A DNA stretch of 64,000 bases, from NCBI RefSeq assembly GCF_000428765.1, contig NZ_AUAO01000001.1, forward strand, positions 434,001 to 498,000, written 5' to 3'. A program made the translations under genes and the position numbers. Position 1 is the stretch's first letter; each line of letters begins with the position of its first letter. The notes beneath the pieces are model-generated. The model was not told where the DNA came from, did not search any database, and saw only the letters and a program-made list of their open reading frames with translations. The DNA is from Brevundimonas aveniformis DSM 17977. GTDB taxonomy: Bacteria; Pseudomonadota; Alphaproteobacteria; Caulobacterales; Caulobacteraceae. Shown in pieces: positions 17,932-25,315 of this stretch.

Positions 17932-17952
17932 GTGGGCGAAAACGTGGGCGAA
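17932..17952 (+). repeat. Two GTGGGCGAA repeats, right end (putative integrase arm sites)
   Basis: GTGGGCGAA starts at 17932 and again at 17944, 12 bp apart and in the same orientation as the three copies near the integrase. The shared longer words are GTGTGGGCGAA and GTGGGCGAAGA. Confidence 0.6.
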
Positions 17953-18002
17953 GAAAGTTGGCGTGATATTTTCACGCATATTTTCTATAGTTTATTGATA
18001 AA

Positions 18003-18025
18003 GTTCGATGGCCGCCCTCGCCATC
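18003..18025 (+). other. Candidate degenerate attR (tRNA-Ser 3' end relic)
   Basis: GTTCGA, then CCCTC and GCCATC occur in the same order as in the tRNA-Ser 3' end and its flank (GTTCGA...CCCTCTCCGCCATC), with mismatches and a 3-nt gap. The segment also forms a hairpin (GATGGC/GCCATC), so the similarity may be accidental. Confidence 0.25.
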
Positions 18026-18175
18026 ATTTGATCACGACATCAACCGCTTAGGGGCCGGCAATCTGCCGTCCACGGTCGGCCAAACCTGCTCCGTCATCCC
18101 CGCTCAAAGCGGTGGTGCCATACTGGCTGGCAGGGTCCGTCGCCGAAGGTCGATTTTCCCCCATTTGCACCAGTC

Positions 18176-18195
18176 GCACTGTGTTTTCACAGTGC
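18176..18195. promoter_or_regulatory. Perfect palindrome GCACTGTG-TTTT-CACAGTGC
   Basis: Eight-bp perfect arms around TTTT, about 80 bp upstream of the racemase start. No T-tract follows, so an operator is more likely than a terminator. The binding protein is unknown. Confidence 0.4.
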
Positions 18196-18275
18196 AGAAT
18201 CCGGTCATCCTGCGCCGCGTCTTTGACTGGACCCCTCGGTCTGCAAGCCCTAGCTAGGTGTTTTGGGAGTGCCTC

Positions 18276-18938
18276 TTGAAAGTTCTCGGCGTCCTCGGCG
18301 GCATGGGTCCGGCTGCCACCATCGATTTTCTGGCCAAGCTCCAGTACGAGACGCCGGCTGAGCGTGACGAGGACCACATCCGCGTGGTCATGGACCTCAA
18401 CCCCCGCGTGCCCAACCGCCATCTTGAAACGGACGCCGCCGCCGCCGAGCTGGCCCAGATGGCTGTTGCCCTCAAGGCTGCGGGTGCCCAGATCCTGGCC
18501 ATGCCCTGCAATACCGCCCATGTGAACCGCACCGCCATCGAGGCGGCCTCGGGGCTTGAACTGGTCGATATGCTCGACGCCGCCGTCCATGAGGCGCGTG
18601 ATTTCGGGGCCGAGCGGATCGGCGTCCTGTCCACACCCCTGGCGCGGGGCCTGTTCATTGAGCGGATCCGCACCGCCGGTCTACAGACCATTGCCCTGTC
18701 CCCGCTGGGCCAGGAGGCGCTGATGGAGGCGATCTTTGCCGTCAAGGCCGGCGATCTGTCCGAACAGGTCGAGGACGTCATGGCCGCCGCCGCCGCCGAA
18801 CTGGCCAACGGTGGGGCCGACATCATCATCGCCGGCTGTTCCGAAGTGCCCCTGGCGCTCGACCCGGATCGCGTCGCCGTCCCCGTCATCGACGCCACCG
18901 AGGCTTTGGCTAGGGCGTGTGTGGAGGCGTGTCTCTAG
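18276..18938 (+). CDS. Aspartate/glutamate racemase family protein
   Basis: 220 residues from TTG 18276, chosen because GGGAG (18265-18269) sits 6 nt upstream and the protein then begins KVLGVLGGMGPAATIDF, the family N-terminus. An in-frame GTG at 18258 would add an unconserved FWECL. The two catalytic cysteines of the cofactor-independent racemase fold are in MPCNTAH (about residue 79) and AGCSEVPL (about 193). It interconverts L- and D-aspartate, glutamate or a related substrate; which one is not decidable. Its 3' end overlaps the convergent membrane gene by 29 bp. Confidence 0.9.
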   Translation: MKVLGVLGGMGPAATIDFLAKLQYETPAERDEDHIRVVMDLNPRVPNRHLETDAAAAELAQMAVALKAAGAQILAMPCNTAHVNRTAIEAASGLELVDMLDAAVHEARDFGAERIGVLSTPLARGLFIERIRTAGLQTIALSPLGQEALMEAIFAVKAGDLSEQVEDVMAAAAAELANGGADIIIAGCSEVPLALDPDRVAVPVIDATEALARACVEACL

Positions 18939-19761
18939 GTCGTCGATGACCTGACCCCGCCACCAGGCCGAGACTGAGGCCGAAACCCAAGACCCAGGAC
19001 AGGCCGAAACCGATCACCGGTGTCGGCAGCGTCCCGGACAGGCTCGCCGCGCAGAAGATCAGCCACAGGGCCACCATGGCTGCTGTCGTTGGACCGAACC
19101 GACCCCAAGACGCCAGCAGGATCGTGGCGGGAACGCCGATCAGCCCCGCCACGGCCACGAGGCCGAACACCGGTCCAGCCTCAAGGGCCAGGGGCACGAC
19201 CTGCTCGACATAGGCGACGGGTTCCAACGGTGGAGCGAACGCGGCGACAATCCCAGCGATCAGACAGGCCGCCAGAGCCAGGAGCCAGGGCGGTCGCCAC
19301 ATCCCCAGAAGCACCAGCGTCGCGACGGCGGCGAAGAGGGCACCGACGGCCTGGGTGTCCGGCTGGGCCGCGCAGAACGCCGCCGCCAGGATCACGACCG
19401 CCGGACCGGCCCATCCGGTCGGACGCGCGACGGCGAACCAGACAAGGATCGGCAGGGCCACCGCCGAAGGCAGGAACTGGACGGGACCAAGGGCGATCCA
19501 GCGATGAACGCCGTCGGTTCCCGCAAAGAACAGGGTCGCGGCCAGCGCAGCCAGGGCCAGGCCGACCGCCGCCATCGCACCCCGACCTCGCGGATCGGGC
19601 GACTGGGCCGCGATCACGCCCCCGAGGCCCAGACCAACAAGACCGGCGACGCCTTGCAACACCACCAGCGCGGTCGGCGCACCCGTGACCGACATCGCCA
19701 CGAGGCCCGCCGAGATCACCGCCGCGGCCGCGCCGATCGCAATCAGCGGTCGGCCGCTCAC
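18910..19761 (-). CDS. Polytopic membrane protein of unknown function
   Basis: 283 residues, nearly all hydrophobic, with eight or so predicted membrane segments and a short charged C-terminus. It contains [17 protein letters not shown], which recalls the R-W-I-x-L-G-P...P-S motif of FtsW/RodA, but the protein is too short for that family and the rest does not match obviously. Its ATG overlaps the ruvB stop (ATGA), so it is translated as the last gene of the ruvC-ruvA-ruvB operon. Confidence 0.75.
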   Translation of the reverse strand: MSGRPLIAIGAAAAVISAGLVAMSVTGAPTALVVLQGVAGLVGLGLGGVIAAQSPDPRGRGAMAAVGLALAALAATLFFAGTDGVHRWIALGPVQFLPSAVALPILVWFAVARPTGWAGPAVVILAAAFCAAQPDTQAVGALFAAVATLVLLGMWRPPWLLALAACLIAGIVAAFAPPLEPVAYVEQVVPLALEAGPVFGLVAVAGLIGVPATILLASWGRFGPTTAAMVALWLIFCAASLSGTLPTPVIGFGLSWVLGFGLSLGLVAGSGHRRPRDTPPHTP

Positions 19762-20780
19762 TTCCCGAACAACCCGCCCTGTCCCGGCCCCTGCGGCGGC
19801 GTCTCCAGGCCCAGATGGGCATAGGCCTTGGCGCAGGCGACCCGGCCGCGCGGCGTACGCTGGATGAAGCCCTGTTGCAGCAGATAGGGCTCGATCACGT
19901 CCTCGACCGCATCGCGCGCCTCGGCGATGGCGGCGGCGAGCGTATCCATGCCGACAGGGCCGCCGCCGTAGTTTTCAATCAGGGCCTTGAGAAAGCTACG
20001 GTCCAGCCGGTCCAGCCCGGCCTCGTCAACCTCCAGCCGGCTCAACGCTCGTGCCGCTACAATCCGGTCGATGGCGGTCGACCCTTCCGCGTCCGCGAAG
20101 TCCCGCACTCGACGCAGCAGCCGTCCGGCCACGCGCGGCGTGCCGCGCGCCCGCGCGGCGATCTCGCCGGCGCCGTCGGTGGTCAGGTCGATCCCCATCC
20201 GCCGCGCCCCGTGCTGGAGCACGCCCAGCAGCTCTTCGGGCGAGTAGAACTCCAGCCGGATCGGAATGCCGAAACGGTCGCGCAGCGGCGTCGCCAAGAG
20301 GCCCGCCCGCGTCGTCGCCCCGATCAGAGTGAACGGTGCCAAGTCGATCCTGACCGAGCGCGCCGACGGTCCCTCACCGATGATCAGGTCCAGCACATGA
20401 TCCTCCATCGCCGGATAGAGCACCTCTTCGACCGCCGGGTTCAGCCGGTGGATCTCATCGATGAACAGGACGTCGCGCGGCTCCAGATTGGTCAGGATCG
20501 CCGCAAGATCCCCAGCCTTGGCCAGGATCGGTCCCGACGTCGCCCGGTAGCCGACGCCCAGTTCCCGCGCCACGATCTGGGCCAGGGTCGTCTTGCCCAG
20601 ACCGGGCGGGCCGAACAGGAGGACGTGGTCCATCGCCTCCCCGCGCGAGCGCGCGGCGTCAACGAAGACCTTCAGATTGGCCTTGGCCTGGGGCTGGCCG
20701 ACGAACTCCGCCAGAGTTTGAGGGCGCAACGCCCGGTCGGAGGCTTCCGGCGTATCGGGAGAAACAAGGCGGTCGGTCAT
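19758..20780 (-). CDS. ruvB: Holliday junction branch migration ATPase RuvB
   Basis: 340 residues. The AAA+ core has Walker [13 protein letters not shown] (about 57-68) and Walker B LFIDEIHR, followed by the sensor region ATTRAGLL and a C-terminal winged helix (TPRGRVA). Two hexameric rings drive branch migration of Holliday junctions held by RuvA. It overlaps ruvA and the next membrane gene by 4 bp each. Confidence 0.98.
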   Translation of the reverse strand: MTDRLVSPDTPEASDRALRPQTLAEFVGQPQAKANLKVFVDAARSRGEAMDHVLLFGPPGLGKTTLAQIVARELGVGYRATSGPILAKAGDLAAILTNLEPRDVLFIDEIHRLNPAVEEVLYPAMEDHVLDLIIGEGPSARSVRIDLAPFTLIGATTRAGLLATPLRDRFGIPIRLEFYSPEELLGVLQHGARRMGIDLTTDGAGEIAARARGTPRVAGRLLRRVRDFADAEGSTAIDRIVAARALSRLEVDEAGLDRLDRSFLKALIENYGGGPVGMDTLAAAIAEARDAVEDVIEPYLLQQGFIQRTPRGRVACAKAYAHLGLETPPQGPGQGGLFGK

Positions 20781-21391
20781 CGCCCCAACTCCTGCAAGGC
20801 CGCCTTGATCACCGCTGAGACGTCAGCTTCGTCTCCAAGGCGCGTAATCGCCTGATCGACGGCCCGACGTGCATTCATCTCCGGCATGCCCAGACCCAGC
20901 AAGGCTGACACGGCCTCACCCGCGACCGATGGTGCAGCAGCCGGCACCGGCCCGCCCGGCAGACCCGACGGCGTAAAGGTCACCTCGCCCAGGGTCTTGC
21001 CCTTCAGCTCCGTCACGATCCGCTGCGCCAGCTTCGGCCCCACCCCGTTGGCCCGTCCAACCGCGGCCTTGTCCTCGCGGGCCACCGCGCCGGCCAGCTC
21101 TCCCGGCGGCAGGACATCCAGCACGCCGAGCGCCGCCTTGGGTCCTACACCCTGAATGGCAATGAGGGTGGTGAAGGCCTTCCGCTCATCCTTGGCCAGA
21201 AAGCCGTAGAGGCGCGGGCCGTTCTCCTGGCTCCACTGGCTCTCGACCATCAGGGTCAGCTCCTCGCCCGCGGCCGGCAGGCGACTGAGCGTGCGGGCTC
21301 CGCACGTGACCACATAGCCGACACCGCCGACATCGATCACGAGGTCGCTTTCGCCCGTCTCCACCAGCATGCCGCGCAGCCGCCCGATCAC
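20777..21391 (-). CDS. ruvA: Holliday junction DNA helicase subunit RuvA
   Basis: 204 residues: N-terminal OB fold ([28 protein letters not shown]), helix-hairpin-helix pairs ([32 protein letters not shown]) and a C-terminal RuvB-contact domain ([20 protein letters not shown]). It binds the four-way junction and loads RuvB. It overlaps ruvC and ruvB by 4 bp. Confidence 0.98.
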   Translation of the reverse strand: MIGRLRGMLVETGESDLVIDVGGVGYVVTCGARTLSRLPAAGEELTLMVESQWSQENGPRLYGFLAKDERKAFTTLIAIQGVGPKAALGVLDVLPPGELAGAVAREDKAAVGRANGVGPKLAQRIVTELKGKTLGEVTFTPSGLPGGPVPAAAPSVAGEAVSALLGLGMPEMNARRAVDQAITRLGDEADVSAVIKAALQELGR

Positions 21392-21888
21392 GCCGCGATC
21401 CCCTTGATCCGCCGAAGTTGGGCGTGGGTCAGGGCCACGGCCAGCGCGTCCGCCGCATCCGCCGACACCTCGCCCGCCGCCGGCAGCAGGCGGCGCACCA
21501 TGAAGGCGATCTGAGCCTTGTCGGCGTGACCGGCCCCGACCACGGCCTTCTTGATCAGGTTCGGCGCATATTCGGCCACCGACAATCCATGACCGGCCGG
21601 CCCCAGGATCACCGCCCCGCGCGCCTGGCCCAACTTCAGGGTCGACGCGGGGTTCGCATTGACGAAGACTTCCTCGATCGCCGCCTCGTCACAGGAATAG
21701 GTCGCGCATAGCTCGCCCACCGCAGTCATCAGATGCAGAAGACGCGCCGCGAACGGAGCCTTGTCATCGGGCGTCACCACGCCGTGCGCGACCCAGCTCA
21801 GGCGAGAACCGGCAACCGAGATCACGCCCCAGCCGGTGCGCCTCAGGCCGGGGTCCAGCCCCAGGATTCGAGTCGGTTCGTTCGCCAT
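21388..21888 (-). CDS. ruvC: Crossover junction endodeoxyribonuclease RuvC
   Basis: 166 residues with the RNase H-like resolvase fold. Acidic active-site residues lie in [23 protein letters not shown] and [12 protein letters not shown]. It resolves Holliday junctions by symmetric nicking. First gene of the ruvC-ruvA-ruvB unit. Confidence 0.97.
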   Translation of the reverse strand: MANEPTRILGLDPGLRRTGWGVISVAGSRLSWVAHGVVTPDDKAPFAARLLHLMTAVGELCATYSCDEAAIEEVFVNANPASTLKLGQARGAVILGPAGHGLSVAEYAPNLIKKAVVGAGHADKAQIAFMVRRLLPAAGEVSADAADALAVALTHAQLRRIKGIAA

Positions 21889-22000
21889 CCGTTCCGTTCA
21901 TGCCCCAAAGAAGGTTGATGGACAATGACCGGCGCGAAAGAGCCTCCCTGATCAGGCTGACGCTCGGGCCGCGAGGCCGCACGCGCCGCCGTTGAGATGC

Positions 22001-23335
22001 CTAGCCGTTGGCGGCGCTTGGCGAGTCGTTTGAACGATTGCGCCGCGAAGCCTCGAGTGCAGCGGCCGTCATCGCCTGCTCGGCCTCAGCCTCCTGCATG
22101 CGCGCCCTGAGAGCGTCCATCTGCTCGCTCAGGCCCCGCGCCTTGGCTTCATTCTGGGCGCGCAGGGCCTCGATCGTCTCCTGCAGCTTGGATGCCCGTT
22201 GTTCGCTGCGCGCCAGCCCACGCTCGGCGGCCGCCGCCGACTTGGCAAGCTGGTCGGCCCGTTCCACGGCGGCCTGACGGGCCGCATCGGTCGCAGCATG
22301 GCGCTGGCGGCTTTCTTCCAGAAGGCTCTCAAGCTCCTTGGTCTTGTCCTGCGAGCGGGTCAGATCGATCTGGAGATTGCCCGAGCGACGTTCACTGGTC
22401 TGGCCGGCGCTCTGTGACTCGTTGAGGCGCGATGTAAGCTCGGCATTGAGACGGTCCAGCCGCTCCGCCCGAGCGGACAGGGTTTCATGTTTCGTCTCAA
22501 GACCCACTAGTTCCGCGCGCGCGGTCTCAACCTGTCCCTCAAGGGACTGGATTGATCGCGTTGCGTCAGACTTCTCGGACTGTGCCCGCGCCCGCTCGGA
22601 GGTGAGTTGGCCATCAAGCGTCGCCTCAGCCCGTGCCAGCCGCGAGATTTCGGACTGGGCCTCATCGAGCCGGCGCTTGAGCGCCGCATTCTCTTCCACA
22701 ACCAGGGCATGACCACGTTCGGCGACAGCGCGCCCCTCTGCGGCCTCTACGCGTCCCGTATCGGCATCTCTCAGCTGCGTTCCGACGTGCTCAAGATCCT
22801 GCTCAAGCCGCCGGATCTTCTCGGCGGCGACGCGGTCCGCCTCGGTCTGGGCCAAGAGCCTGGCCTCAAGTTCGGATTTGGCGACCCTCAGGGCCTCCGC
22901 CTGACCCATATGCTCCTGGGCCGTCGCTGTCTGCTCGGCCAGGCGCTGGCGAGTTTCTTCCAGCCGCTCCTCAATGGCGTCGCGGGTCGAGATCAGGGTG
23001 CGCGCCTCCGTGCTGGCCGCTTCGAGGGCAGCCGCCGTCTCAGCATGAGCCGAGCGGAGATTGACCAACTCGATATAGTCGGCCCGTCGTGCGGCATATT
23101 CGGCCTGGAGCGGCTGGCGCATCTCCTTGAGCGCGGGCTCGAAGGCGCGAAGCTGGTCGAGCATGGCCGACAGTTTGTCGAGCCCGACATTCATCGTCTC
23201 GTAGCGTTCCCCGATGGCACCCGCGACATCCGCAGTCTGTCGGCGAACGCCGGATCCGCCGGCGACCCTGAGGCCTTCCTTGTCTTCATCTTTCCTGGCG
23301 GACAACACGCGGTCAAAGGGCGATAGCAATTTCAT
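22001..23335 (-). CDS. Long coiled-coil protein, crescentin-like
   Basis: 444 residues from ATG 23335, which has GAGAG upstream; an in-frame start 12 nt earlier is possible. A short basic N-terminus (MKLLSPFDRVLSARK) is followed by almost uninterrupted heptad-type sequence rich in Glu, Ala, Arg and Gln to the Ser/Asn-rich tail. The layout of a short basic head followed by a rod of about 400 residues, and the N-terminal wording, recall crescentin of Caulobacter, the intermediate-filament-like protein that curves the cell. The match is by recollection and architecture only; another cytoskeletal or SMC-like coiled coil is possible. It stands alone next to ruvC. Confidence 0.6.
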   Translation of the reverse strand: MKLLSPFDRVLSARKDEDKEGLRVAGGSGVRRQTADVAGAIGERYETMNVGLDKLSAMLDQLRAFEPALKEMRQPLQAEYAARRADYIELVNLRSAHAETAAALEAASTEARTLISTRDAIEERLEETRQRLAEQTATAQEHMGQAEALRVAKSELEARLLAQTEADRVAAEKIRRLEQDLEHVGTQLRDADTGRVEAAEGRAVAERGHALVVEENAALKRRLDEAQSEISRLARAEATLDGQLTSERARAQSEKSDATRSIQSLEGQVETARAELVGLETKHETLSARAERLDRLNAELTSRLNESQSAGQTSERRSGNLQIDLTRSQDKTKELESLLEESRQRHAATDAARQAAVERADQLAKSAAAAERGLARSEQRASKLQETIEALRAQNEAKARGLSEQMDALRARMQEAEAEQAMTAAALEASRRNRSNDSPSAANG

Positions 23336-23467
23336 CTGTTCTCTCAATCAATTACCAGGCCGGACCCCAGCTCCCGGACTTCGGCCTCCAGCAAGTATAG
23401 GCCGCAATAACATCGATATTCGACTCGAATTTCGCTGAGCGATTGCGTTCGCACCGCCTCTCAGGGT

Positions 23468-23481
23468 ATTGCATATGCAAT
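23468..23481. promoter_or_regulatory. 14-bp palindrome over the marR start, probable autoregulatory operator
   Basis: ATTGCATATGCAAT is a perfect palindrome whose last two bases are the first two of the marR ATG. Its width and symmetry fit a MarR dimer site. Confidence 0.6.
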
Positions 23482-23887
23482 GGAATCTCGCGAACCCTGT
23501 CTGTGTGGTCGTCTAAGGCGCGCCACACGCACGCTCAGCCGCCTCTATGACGAGGCGCTGGACCCCTCTGGCCTGACCATCACCCAGTTCTCGATCATGC
23601 GGACGCTGACCCGCCTGGACCATCCGACCCTGGGGGAACTGGCCGATGAGACGTCGCACGAAAAGAGCGGGCTTTGGCGAACGCTGCAGCCCATGATCCG
23701 GGATGGCCTGATCGAAACCGAGGCCGATGGCCGGGTCCAGCGGGTAAAACTGTCGGATCAGGGGCTGATGGCTCTTGTGCGCGCCATGCCGATGTGGCGA
23801 GAGGCGCAGCGTCGCGTGGATCGCGTCCTCGGCCCGCGCGGTCGCGCCTTGATTGACCTGCTTTCGGATGTCGAAACCCGTGTCTGA
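23480..23887 (+). CDS. MarR-family transcriptional regulator
   Basis: 135 residues with the MarR winged helix: ITQFSIMRTLTRLDHPTLGELADETSHEKSGLWRTLQPMIRDGLIE, then ADGRVQRVKLSDQG as the wing. The N-terminus has CLCG, a possible redox or ligand-sensing Cys pair. No Shine-Dalgarno is visible and a palindrome overlaps the ATG, suggesting a leaderless or near-leaderless, self-repressed transcript. It likely controls the MFS exporter encoded immediately downstream. Confidence 0.9.
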   Translation: MESREPCLCGRLRRATRTLSRLYDEALDPSGLTITQFSIMRTLTRLDHPTLGELADETSHEKSGLWRTLQPMIRDGLIETEADGRVQRVKLSDQGLMALVRAMPMWREAQRRVDRVLGPRGRALIDLLSDVETRV

Positions 23888-25097
23888 CGTCGCATCACCT
23901 GAAATGTCCAACCGTGCCTGGATCATGGTGGTGGCCGGTGCCCTGGTGGTGACCCTGTCGATGGGCGTGCGTCAGACCTTCGGGCTGTTCCTGACCCCCC
24001 TGGGGCTGGAGATGAACATCAGCCGCGAGGCTTTCGGCCTGGCCATCGCTATCCAGAACCTGTTGTTTGGTCTGGCCCAGCCCTTTGTGGGGGCCTGGGC
24101 TGACAGGCATGGAGCCGGCAAGGTCGCCGCTGTCGGGGCCGTCGCCTATCTGGCCGGCCTGGTCCTCGCCTCCACGGCCGCCGGCCTGTTCGGAATTACT
24201 CTGGGCCTGGGCGTGCTGGTCGGCCTGGCCATGGCGGGCTGTACCTTCACCGTCGTCCTCGGGGCTGTCGGCAAGGCCGTGCCCGAAGGCCAGCGCACCC
24301 TGGCTTTCGGCATTGTCACGGCGGGCGGCTCCCTGGGCCAGTTTCTGCTGGTCCCCGCAACCCAGGGCCTGGTGGACGCACTGGGCTGGCGCGACACCCT
24401 TCTCATCCTTGGCGGCCTGATCGCCCTGATCCTGCCGCTGGCCCTGGGCGTGGCCGGAAAGCCCGCGACATCGGCGGCCGACGACGGCCCGGACCTGAAG
24501 GCGGCCCTGGGCGAGGCGGCGGCCCACCCCTCCTTCTGGATGCTGAATATGGGCTTCTTCGTCTGCGGGTTTCACATCGCTTTCGTCGGCACCCACCTGC
24601 CCGCCTATCTGCGCGACCAGGGGCTGACGCCCGGCGTCGGGGCCATGGCGCTGGCCCTGATCGGCCTGTTCAACATCCTGGGCTCGGCGGCCTGGGGGGC
24701 CTGGGGCTCAAAGCACTCCAAGAAGCGACTTCTGGTGATGGTCTATGCCCTACGCGGGGTCGCCATCGCCCTGTTTCTGCTGGTCCCGATCAGCGCGGCA
24801 TCTGCTCTGGTCTTTGCTGCCAGCTTCGGCTTCCTGTGGCTCGGAACCGTACCCCTGACAAACGGGCTGATCGCTTTGATCTACGGCGTACGCAATCTGT
24901 CGGCGCTGGGCGGCATCGTCTTCCTCAGCCACCAAGTCGGGGCCTTCCTCGGAGCCTGGCTAGGCGGCATGGCCTTCTCGGTGCTGGGGTCCTATGACGC
25001 GATCTGGATCGCTTCGATCGTCCTGGCTTTCCTTGCGGCGCTCGCAAATGCGCCGATCCGGGAAGTCTCGCTGAGAGCCCCCCGGGTCCCGGCATGA
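23868..25097 (+). CDS. Major facilitator superfamily transporter
   Basis: 409 residues from ATG 23868; a TTG at 23853 or ATG 23904 are alternatives, and no ribosome-binding site decides. Twelve membrane segments. The N-terminal half has MSVRQTFGLFL-like and GAWADRHGAGKVAAVG (MFS signature between TM2 and TM3). The sequence resembles the oxalate/formate antiporter or monocarboxylate-like branch. The substrate is unknown; pairing with a MarR regulator suggests efflux of, or response to, a small organic acid or drug. It is coupled to a 39-residue membrane ORF by ATGA. Confidence 0.88.
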   Translation: MSKPVSDVASPEMSNRAWIMVVAGALVVTLSMGVRQTFGLFLTPLGLEMNISREAFGLAIAIQNLLFGLAQPFVGAWADRHGAGKVAAVGAVAYLAGLVLASTAAGLFGITLGLGVLVGLAMAGCTFTVVLGAVGKAVPEGQRTLAFGIVTAGGSLGQFLLVPATQGLVDALGWRDTLLILGGLIALILPLALGVAGKPATSAADDGPDLKAALGEAAAHPSFWMLNMGFFVCGFHIAFVGTHLPAYLRDQGLTPGVGAMALALIGLFNILGSAAWGAWGSKHSKKRLLVMVYALRGVAIALFLLVPISAASALVFAASFGFLWLGTVPLTNGLIALIYGVRNLSALGGIVFLSHQVGAFLGAWLGGMAFSVLGSYDAIWIASIVLAFLAALANAPIREVSLRAPRVPA

Positions 25098-25213
25098 GAC
25101 GCTGGATCGCCCTGATAGGCGGCTTCGTCGTTCTCACACTTCTCGGGGTGTGGCTGTGGTTCCGTGAAGGGGCTGAGGTCTGGATCGACGCCGTCATCGC
25201 CTTCTGCACTTAA
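25094..25213 (+). CDS. 39-residue single-span membrane protein coupled to the MFS gene
   Basis: The ATG at 25094 overlaps the transporter stop (ATGA). The peptide begins MRRWIALIGGFVVLTLLGVW, one membrane helix with a positive N-terminus, followed by a short amphipathic tail containing FREGAEVWIDAVIAFC and ending in Thr. The coupling and coherent topology support a real small protein, possibly an accessory of the transporter. Low-stability inverted arms (AAGGTTA/TAACCTT, 25212-25235) begin at its stop codon. Confidence 0.6.
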   Translation: MRRWIALIGGFVVLTLLGVWLWFREGAEVWIDAVIAFCT

Positions 25214-25315
25214 GGTTACGGCTTGTAATAACCTTGAAGCTGGTGTTCCTATCCGCGCCTCAAGGGGGCGGGAACAGCGCGCGGTCGCGTGCTCCGCCGT
25301 GGAGTAGGGACGTCC

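Larger units (their letters stand above)
6945..18025. mobile_element. Integrated island at tRNA-Ser, phage-satellite-like, carrying type I R-M
   Basis: About 11 kb between the 3' end of tRNA-Ser and the resumption of housekeeping genes at 18,276. It holds, in order, a P4-type tyrosine integrase, an AlpA-like HTH, a small unknown, an HUH replication initiator, HNH endonuclease, hsdM, hsdS, hsdR, a YgjP peptidase and an orphan small terminase. Copies of GTGGGCGAA or close variants lie near both ends. The left boundary is firm. The right boundary is an estimate: the best candidate remnant of the tRNA end is at 18003-18025. No capsid, tail, large terminase or conjugation genes are present, which favours a satellite over a prophage or ICE. 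Confidence 0.75.
17911..18275. other. Right end of island and junction with chromosome, no gene
   Basis: 365 bp without a convincing ORF. It holds two GTGGGCGAA repeats (17932, 17944), an AT-rich stretch (17967-18002), a hairpin or degenerate tRNA-end-like sequence (18003-18025), and a perfect 8-bp palindrome with a T4 loop (18176-18195). The chromosome proper probably resumes within this region. Confidence 0.6.
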
